24,426 nucleotides of DNA from Cymbomonas tetramitiformis (taxonomy: Eukaryota; Chlorophyta; Pyramimonadophyceae; Pyramimonadales; Pyramimonadaceae), in NCBI GenBank assembly GCA_001247695.2, contig LGRX02033546.1, forward strand, positions 1 through 24,426. The letters run 5' to 3'. Shown here piece by piece: positions 1-9,400 of this stretch; position 1 is the stretch's first letter; every line of letters begins with the position of its first letter. The notes under the pieces were generated by a model. It searched no databases. It had not been told where the DNA came from and saw nothing but the letters and a program-made list of their open reading frames with translations. Both the position numbers and the translations under genes were made by a program.

Positions 1-105
1 CTCCAAAACACCAAATCCCACCCCTCAATATGTGCCGTCGAAACTCACCGTCAGATTCCACCACTCAATATGTGCCGTCAAAACTCACCGTCAGATCACC
101 TGACT
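1..105. repeat. 40-bp tandem repeat, two copies
   Basis: The string CTCAATATGTGCCGTC followed by AAACTCACCGTCAGAT occurs at about 24 and 64, a 40-bp period with one or two differences. It lies near the window edge, downstream of the last ClC exon seen. Confidence 0.8.
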
Positions 106-336
106 CAAATCTGCCTCACCTGACATGAAAGTATCAGTGCACGCAACTATAGAGCAAAACAATCCAACGATTATTTCACAACTTGAAGCCCTATGGTCCA
201 ACGCTCAGGGATGCTTCCTGAAGGGGGCAAGAGAGCAGGGGTCGCAATGTGGGATGTGCTTTGGCATACGCCAGCGATGCTACAGACCACTGTGATGAGC
301 AGATGGGAGTCGGTGGGACAGAGGGGGAAGGAGCAC

Positions 337-417
337 CCGAGCTGGCGGAACATTTGATAAGTGTGCTCGAGGGTGGTGGTGTTGTACACGATGTATGGTG
401 CCGGCTGCATGTGGTCG
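337..417 (-). CDS. ClC exon: first half of CBS2
   Basis: One base, 26 codons, two bases. Acceptor CCATGCAG, donor CGG|GTGCTC. HMQPAPYIV and YQMFRQLG match the ClC CBS2 strings NPxPYTV and LFRQLGLRHL. The remainder of CBS2 is not seen in the leftmost 336 bp; one poor candidate exon begins at 217 and would stop after four codons. Confidence 0.92.
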
Positions 418-3400
418 CTGCATGGGTCTCAAGGGGAAGCCCAGGCCAGCCAATGAATGCTCCACACCGCTCTTTCTAAGTGAGAAGCTCTCAGATCGTG
501 CTTCGAAATCGGTTGTTGGTGCGTATCGAGACGCCTGCTAGAGCTCTTCCTCATAATTTGGGATGTTAGTTCTTAACATTCGCAGAATTTGAATCTGACC
601 GTCCAGTGGTAGGATTCTAGGGATCCGAGCAACCACACGCTCCGAGCTCCTTTGGGAATCCCAGGAATCTTTTTGGGGTTCTGATGTGCCCTAAAATTAT
701 ACCCTATCTTAGTTATACCGTTGGGCGATTTAGCTCAAGTGGGGTCAACTCTGCAGCGCGGGGTCTACCCGGGCGTTCGCTTCAAATCTAAAGGTTCGCG
801 TTACCGGTAATCACTGGGCTGGAGCACAGATGGACGGAGGTCATCTAGGGTGGAGAGGCGCCCACCGGAGGTCCACTTGCAAATCGCTCGGAAGGATGGA
901 CCAATCAGCCAGCTTGCGATTGGGTGCCGTAGGCTCTGAGACGGTAGCGATAGAGGTGGCTGTGGAAAGCTGGGAGGGCATGGACAGGGCTGCTCGGAGG
1001 GGCGGCGGCCTGGTGTCGCGTGAAATCCTCTCAGCGGCCACGTTGTTGTCCCACACTCCCGAGGGCGCCGGGCTCGAGGCGAGTGACTGCAGATGGTGCT
1101 CGCTCGCGGCCCTCTTCTCCAGCTCCCTCTTGACCAGCGCCTCTGCCTGCAGGTGGCAATCCCCGCCCCTGGCCGCTCAGTCTCAATCTTGCACTTGAAG
1201 GAGTACGATTGGCTCCCAAAGGGCGCACATGCGGCAGTGCCGGCAATGGAAAGGTCGCCCTGGCAGGGGTGCAGGGAATGAGAGAGAGAGAGAAAGAAAG
1301 GGGGAAAAAAGAGGCAAGTGGCCAGTTGGTCAGAAGTCACCTTCGGGCGGAGCACGAAGCCGGTGACGAGCTTGCCCGCAGGAGACGGCACCACAATCGG
1401 GAAGCCGTTATGATTGGTGGAGCTTAGTACCTGCATCAGGGTCTCTAACGTCTCCAGCTGCGTTTGTGAAAGTGACCCCAATCACCCCCCCATCAGGCAT
1501 CCATGTGCTTCCCGAGAATCTCCATCGAGAAAGGCACTTCCCCGCGAGCTGGGGCCCAGCCCCGGAGGAGGCCGCACGGTGCACTCTCACGAACTTGATA
1601 TACAATATTCAAATTGGAGCCCGGTGGAATTTCAGTGAATTCAAAACTTGCCGATCGACCTGAGCCTGTGTTATCAACTGTGACAGCGTCGGTTCGATCT
1701 GCCCAAGAGTAGCCGACATCCTGACAAGTGTACACGCAGGAGTCCAAACAGCCACGGACTCAGCTCTGCCGAACAGACACAGGCTCAGCTCTGTTATTCT
1801 GCACTTGAAATGAATTGAAAGACAGGCGCCAATGTATTCTTAGGTGATGACACCAAGACCAAGGCTGCAGAAGCAGCAGGGCCCTGAGCACCGTAGATAT
1901 CCGCAGCAGGGGCCTGAGCACCGTAGATATTCGCGGCACTGCGGGAGTCACCTGCCTAAAGCACACAACTTCACGCGATGCCACAATATCGCCGGCCACA
2001 AGCCCCACCACCGCCTTCTTCTCCAGCTTTGCCTGCGATCCGCCCGGACGATAGTTTGCATCTTACGATCAACCTCAAGTCAGATTCTGAAACACTCATC
2101 CTCACCCGCACCGGATCTCACCCCTCAGGCCGGGCCCGCATCTGAATCGTGACTCATGCATCGGAACCCAAGCCCTGTAACGTTGAGATAACCACCCCTT
2201 CGAATGAGAACTTCAGCCCCATAACGTCGAGATAACCACCCCTTCGTGTGAGAGCTTCAGCCCCTCACGTCGGGACCCCCCTCATGTGCACAGAATGCTC
2301 TCTGGTGGCAGCGCTGCTCTTCTTCTCGTCCTTCCCACTTGGTCCATCGTAAGGAAGCTGGCCTGTCCCGCCCGAGTCGCGCGCGGCTCGCTGTGCCGGG
2401 TCGCGCGCGGCTCGCTGTCCCGGGTCGCGCGCGGCTCGCGTTTAAGCTACGTCTGAGTAAAGTGCAAGGCAGTTTACAGTGTTTCGGTGCTGAGAACAAT
2501 TAATAGTGTAAGGACAGTCCAAAAAAGAAAAAAGTCGGGAAAAACATCGAAGAAAAATAAGAATCTGAGCAGTGTCACGAGCAGAGTGCGACGGATTCGA
2601 CCAGGTGACAAGTTTCGGACAGTGGCAGGTTTCAGATGTCAGAGTGCCCAAAAAAATGACAGATTGATCGGTGAACAGATTCAGATTGCAAGCTCGAGAT
2701 CGGAAACCGTTAATAGTGATTAGCAGGACATTCTAGAACTCATTCTGTGAGGCACTCTAAATGCCTTAACACCTGTTGGTAAAGCCGGAATTTCTATATA
2801 ATCTTTAGTGCAGAAAAATTCTTGACTTTGCCAAGATGCCGTTAACGCCCAGTGAGTATCCTATCCTGACCGACACTGGTACATTAGACGTTAGCCGCGC
2901 CTGCGAGTTTATGACGGCAGCGACTCTGGGTAATAAAGAGCCCAAGCTTGCAGGATTCGTGACAGCGGTGACGGCAGCGATTCAGTCTCTCTACGCTTTC
3001 CGTGCAGCAGAATTACGGCCTGAGCCAGTAGAGACGGAACTTGTCGAACGGTGGCGTTCGGTGAGCACTACATTGCACAACCCCGACTTAGCGACTGTTC
3101 TGGAAGCGAATATGCCGGAAGTGCGAGGCCTAGTGGAACAGATTCTTACGGCTTATTTTGCTGATCGTCGTGGAAAACTACGCGGAGCAGCGATGCGGAT
3201 TACTTGTCCCTGCCTTGAGGGATCTGACCTCTGCGGGGAGACCGAGTGCACGGTGGCCAGTTTGAAAAAACCTACTTCAACTACTTTCGGCACATGTGGT
3301 CAGCAGCACGCACGCTTCAAGCCGTCCACACATTTGGCGCGGGGCGACGTAACGCGGGGACGCCGCAACGTGTGCGGCGTCTCACAGTTGATTGAACCAC

Positions 3401-6400
3401 CCGCGTGCGAGTGCGACATGGCAACCCGCTCTTACGTTCATTATCGCTGTTGTCGGTTCGTGCTTCACCGCGCTTGTGCAGCGCGTCTCTACGTGGACAG
3501 CAACTACGCATTCATGCCTGGTGACAAGGCCCACATTTTGTGCAGCCGTTGCTTGCTTCTGTCGCCTCAGCTTATACCGGCCATCTTGGAGGGTATGGAA
3601 ACCGCGCGTGGTGGAAGTATCGACCACCTCGTGATTCTCCCCAACCACGCACGTGGTGCAGAGGACACTTATTATGGTCGGGTCCTGGAGATGACATTGG
3701 AGGGACCACCGCTGGCGTATCCTGGTGTCTACGACGAGCTGGTGACGGAGGACGTACCCCTTCACGCAGCTGACTCGGGGACCCCTAGCCACACCCTGAG
3801 TCAGCTGCACCCCGTGCAGCAGCAGTTACAAACGCTGAGAGAAGGATTACTCAACTCCATCCAGCGTACCACCGCTGTTGGTAATCCTTCGCCTGCCACC
3901 AGCGACACCGACTCTCAGCTTGGTGATGTTCAGCAGGCCAGCCCGTTCCGTCTTCTGCCTCACGCGTTGGGAGAGTTGCGTCTTCAACACGCTGCTGATC
4001 CCGTGGCGCCGACCGAGGAGAAGTATGTGCCTCCTGGCAGGCGCACGACCCAAGCTCCCAACAAGCCGACGCACAAGTCGGATGCACCAGCTGGAGCTAT
4101 CGGTGGGGCGACTAAGTATCCCAACCCGTTTGACGATCAGGTGGCGAACCCACAGTCGGCCGCGTTTCAGGAATTCCTGGCCAACGAAGCAACGCGCTTG
4201 CAACGTGAAGGTCCGGCGTTCAAGGGTACTCCCACTTACGATGACCTGGTGAGCCTGCAGTCGCCTGACACAGGGATGGAGGCGTACGTGACGGGTGAGA
4301 TTGACGGACTCACTGTCGCTGACCCAGCCAGCCCGTCGCACTTGGGATGTGAACGTTTCGTCAACTACAGTGGCAATAGTGTTACGAAGCACAGCAAAAC
4401 CCAGATGCAGCGCATGATGTTTGTGCAGACTCTGGGTGAGAGCTCTGAATTTCAGCACACGCCGTTGCAGCGGAACGTCAACGACCTTGTCCAGGATGGC
4501 TCGTCCATACGAGTCAAGGACAACATCCAGTTTCCCACCTTCGAGCACTTTATGGTGTGGTGCTAGAAAAACATCAAAGAATTTGAACTCATCCGGGGTA
4601 GCGGAGTGGGTGCCTATGACCCAGACGCCCGGGAGTTCGGGTGGCAATACCGCTCTGCAACTCTCATCATCACGAGGTTTGAGTTCATGCGTGAGTTGTG
4701 TGAATATGTTCGGAGCGAGTGGCCGACGATGAGATTTGAGGCCACCTACCTTCTCCTCACCTCAAAGTACATCACTAACCGCTGGAACAAATACCCGTAC
4801 AAGGAGTCTCGCAAGGAGGATCGTACATTCCTGCGGCTGGGCACCGCGCAAGGCACCCTGTCCTCCCGTCGTGACGAGCTTCGTCAATATGTGATCGAGG
4901 CTTTCTCCCATCTGGAATATGGCAGATTATTATCTCGTCTGAACCAGGGGAGTCTTATGGGTTCAGCGGCCTCACCTCACCAGATTCCCCTCTACGGGCA
5001 AGTGCCGGGGCTGGCACAGCTGCCAACTGCTCCAGCAACGGCTGGTGAAGGATCTGGTGGGAGTTCCACTCCAGCAACACCGAACCGCCGTGGTCCGTGT
5101 CCGCTTTGTGGTGGTCCCCATGCTTATCGTACCGACGCCTATGACCACCCGGCGGATGTGCCGATCACGAAGCAGTGCAACCGTGTCCGCTCCGTTAACG
5201 GGGTGCGGAAGAAGTGTGTGAAACTGCATGCCTTCTCCGGTCCGCTTGCAACACCGTGCGAGCCGACGGAGACGGTGGCTTGAAGTTTCGACGAGCTTCC
5301 TGGCTCAGGTATAATACCCAGTTCCTCTCCAGTGCTGACAGTTCCTATCACAGAACCTCACTCCAGCATTGACGTGAACCCGGTCAGTACCTTCTGCTCC
5401 AGACAGAAGGAGAGCATGCCAACAGTTCATTCATCACAGACTGGTAATACTTGTTCCCCTCCTGTTGAGGGGGACCCTGAGCCCGAAGTGGTAACCAATC
5501 ATCACAACAACTTCTACGACCTCATTTTCAGTGAACTTCATTATTGGTATCCGGACGGTTGCCCGGTACCCCGTGATTACACAGACTTCGACCCGTATAC
5601 CGACTCTGCTCAAGTGTTTGAGCAACAGATTCTGGACTTGGGTAAGGGGCTATATGGTCCTGGAGTCCTATCGGCTGCCGTCCAACATTTCCGAGACAGG
5701 ATTTTGTGGCGACGGCTCCGTGTTTCTGGTGAACGACACACCTTTATGGTGGTCTACACTACTGACGGCATGCACCGTATGTTGGTGCTTAAAGTGCCAC
5801 CCCGTAAGTTTAATGGGCCTCAGCAGCGGTATGAGCACGCCCGACGCCAGATGACGTTTCATGACACTGGTGATGGGCTTTATGCTCCGGGTGTACGTTA
5901 CACTGATGAGCTGTATCGACACTTTTTGCCTGAAGAGGCGGAGTTGGAGAAGGCGTGTAAAGAAGGTCATCGGATGGAGTTTGTCACTAAACCCATTCGT
6001 TACAAACGGGACAACCACCCGAGCTGCTACGAGTACGCCGATCGTTCAGAGGCAGACTGCTTGAGAGCGGCTCAGGCAGGTGTCCTCGAAGGTCCCTTAT
6101 GGTATGAACCTTGGTCGATCACACCGCTGGGTTCGCTGTATAACGCGGAAAAGGACAAGTTCCGCAACGTCTGGAACGCCCGTAGCCTCCGGTGTGAACG
6201 AGGCCATGGTTCCGGCCAGTGCCGAGTACGATTACATCGAGGATGTTCTTCGCCTCCAGAGGCCACGATGTCTTATGGATGGATTCGACTTGAGCGACGC
6301 TTTCTGGAATAACGCCCGTTATCAGCCACATTGTGACTACATGGGAGTGCAGCTCCCGGTGTCGAAGGCCTTTTATCGCGCTCGTTATGACATGTTCGGG

Positions 6401-9400
6401 TTCACTGACGCCCCGAAGCACCAGGCCGAGGTGGCCCAGGTGTTTAAGCGTATGCTGAACAACACTGTGTATGCCGACGGCCGTTCAGAGTGCACCGGTG
6501 TGTTCGTAGATGATGGGCACACGGTACACAACGAGGAGTTGGGGGTCGAGGAGGCGACGTCTCGAGTGAAGGCCGCTTACGCTCAGCTGGCCAAGGCGGG
6601 TATTCGTGTCTCTGAGAAGACTCAGTGGCCATCTCAGGTCAAGGACTATGTGGGCCGTGAGATTCATTCTGTACCACAGCATGTTGGGGCCGCCAGACCG
6701 AGGGTGGAGAAGTATGTGGCAGCTGCCAACAAGCTTCTCAGTGATTACCCTGAGGGTACTCCGGTGCCGCGCCAAGAGCTGGCGGCAGTTGTGGGCAAGT
6801 TTCAGTTCCTGGCGCCCCTGGTCAAGGGTGGCCAGAATATGTTGGCACCTATTTACCGGGCGCGGGACGACTTCACTGATCCTGGGGCGCGTGATTGGAG
6901 CTCAGTGGGGCACCGACGTGAGCGTTACATTGGGGAGAGAGGCCCGAGCAGAGGTCGGTCGCTTCTGTGACAGTCTGCTGGCCGACCCGGTGAGGCGTTA
7001 TTACATCGAGAAGGATGCGCCACAGTGCACGGGCTGGTGGACTGGCCAACACAGTGGTGATAGGCTTTATCTCACCAGGCATTGGTGCACTCCTGAGGGT
7101 GTGCCGGCTCCTACTATGGATGCCTCTGGCTGGCAGGGCGGCATTGCCTACCAGGACCGGCGCCACATTGTGGACTTCCCGGCGCATGAGCGGGCACCCC
7201 ACAAGAGCTCGAACTTCCGGGAGGCTAGTACATTTGCCTCGACGGTGGAGCTTTTGGGGCCGGAGTTTGCGGGCGGTCGTATGCTGGGGCGCTCTGACAA
7301 CTCGACTACGGTGAGCCTCGTGAACCGGCAGGGGACCATGGCTAGTGAGCTGTGGCCGGTGTGTGAGCGCTTGTTCCGAGCGGCTCGTCTGTATGATCTG
7401 GACGTGGCCGCAGAGCACATCCCGGGCAAGGAGAACGACCTTTCAGATGGCTTGTTGCGCTATGTCAGGCACAAGGATTACTCTGACTGGCAATACAGGC
7501 GGGATGAGTTTGAGTCATTGGGCCAGCACACAGTGTATCCTTTCACCTTGGATGGTGGGGCGGACCCAGTAGGCACCAACTCGCACCTGCCTCGGTTTTG
7601 CTCGGTGGTTGACAGCTTCCTACGGAGGGACCTGCGGGGCGAGCACGTGTATGCGAGCCCCGACTTCTCTGTGATTGGGGAGTACCTGAAACATTTCTTG
7701 GAGCATTACCGCAGCTCGCCGGGGGACACTTCAGGGGTCTTTGTCTTGCCCGTATGGGACACCTACGATTGGTGGCCTTTGGTGCGTGGGGGCAGAGTGC
7801 TGAAGTATTACCCGCGGGGCTCGCATCTGTTTACTTCTCCTGAGTGGAGGCATTTGCAGCAGCCGGATGGTTCCTATGCCTTCGGCAGTGAGCGGGCATT
7901 CCGTGGACCTACCCACTGGGCGGTGGTGGTGCTGTACTTCCCACCCACTGTTCCCTGCAGACGAGGTGTTACAGGAGCTCAAGCGGTTGGTGAAGCTGGT
8001 GGCCGGGGCGCTGGGCGCCGGGTGCCCGTCTTGTCGGGGGACGCCCAGCGAGATCGTCGCCTGCTGTCTGGCTTGCGGCCGGATGTTGTGCCAGCGATGC
8101 TGTACGGGCAACATTCAACAGCGGCCTGAGAGCTGTCGAGTTGTCTAACTGAGAGCTTAATACTTGTATGTTCCGCTGGTGGAGCCACACGGAGGGCTTT
8201 TAAGCCCTGCTGCAACTGCTTTTACAATGGAGATTATGGTGGGGCCGCTGGCCTATTGCAACTTCAGCAAGTGCCAGCAGCTTGGGTTTCGGTTCCTCCA
8301 AAACATCTGTGTACAAAGCATGAGTACAGCACAAGCATAAAAGCATGTGTACAGCACAAGCATTCCTGAACTGAAGCTCATTCATTGCTGCTCCGAAAGT
8401 TTAAGCCACTTCTGAGTAAAGTGCGAGGCAGTTTGCAGTGTTTCGGTGCTGAGAACAATTAATAGTGTAAGGACAGTCCAAAAAAGAAAAAAGTCGGGAA
8501 AAAAATCGAAGAAAAAATAAGAATCTGAGCAGTGTCACGAGCAGAGTGCGACGGATTCGACCAGGTGACAAGTTTCGGACAGTGGCAGGTTTCAGATGTC
8601 AGAGTGCCCAAAAAAATGACAGATTGATCGGTGAACAGATTCAGATTGCAAGCTCGAGATCGGAAACCGTTAATAGTGATTAGCAGGACATTCTAGAACT
8701 CATTCTGTGAGGCACTCTAAATGCCTTAACACCTGTTGGTAAAGCCGGAATTTCTATATAATCTTTAGTGCAGAAAAATTCTTGACTTTGCCAAGATGCC
8801 GTTAACGCCCAGTGAGTATCCTATCCTGACCGACACTGGTACATTAGACGTTAGCCGCGCCTGCGAGTTTATGACGGCAGCGACTCTGGGTAATAAAGAG
8901 CCCAAGCTTGCAGGATTCGTGACAGCGGTGACGGCAGCGATTCAGTCTCTCTACGCTTTCCGTGCAGCAGAATTACGGCCTGAGCCAGTAGAGACGGAAC
9001 TTGTCGAACGGTGGCGTTCGGTGAGCACTACATTGCACAACCCCGACTTAGCGACTGTTCTGGAAGCGAATATGCCGGAAGTGCGAGGCCTAGTGGAACA
9101 GATTCGCGTGCGGCTCGCTGTCCCGGGTCGGTGTCGCGGCTCGCTGTCCCGAGTCGCGCGCGCGGCTCGCTGTCCCGGGTCGCTGTCGTGGGTCGCTGTC
9201 CCGGGTCGCTGTCGCGGCTCGCTGTCGCTATCGCGGGTCGCTGTCGCGGAGTCGCTGTCCCAGGTCACCTGTCGCGGGTCGCTGTCCCGGGTCGCGCGCG
9301 GATGCATGTCCCGGATCGCTGTGCGGGTCGCTGTCCGGGCCGCGCGTGGCCCGCAGCCTCGCTGTTCCCTGGTCGCTAGCGCGTGTTCGCTGTCCTGAGT

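Larger units (their letters stand above)
2441..8399 (+). mobile_element. Element A: complete retroelement unit, 5.96 kb
   Basis: The unit runs from TTTAAGC at 2441 to the point where the same string restarts at 8400. It holds a 395-bp leader, a Gag-like ORF (2836-5283), an RT-RNase H ORF (5416-8148) and a 250-bp tail. I find no protease, integrase or tyrosine recombinase, no inverted termini and no poly(A) tail. RT of the FVDD type followed by RNase H and a WWPLV segment resembles DIRS/Ngaro-like or related elements of algae; that placement is inference. The unit is followed head-to-tail by a partial second copy rather than by an LTR. Three frameshifts and one nonsense codon interrupt the ORFs. 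Confidence 0.85.

Noticed and set aside
1493..1747. Minus-strand frame (VYTCQDVGYSWADRTDAVTV) as an extra exon
   Set aside because: The exons at 2032-1952 and 1457-1341 join in phase without it and complete CBS1.
2441..9105. The 705-bp direct repeats as LTRs
   Set aside because: They contain the start of the Gag ORF and the right copy is cut by satellite, so a head-to-tail tandem fits better.
8796..9398. Complete 200-residue protein
   Set aside because: It is the first 103 codons of element A Gag fused to satellite by truncation.
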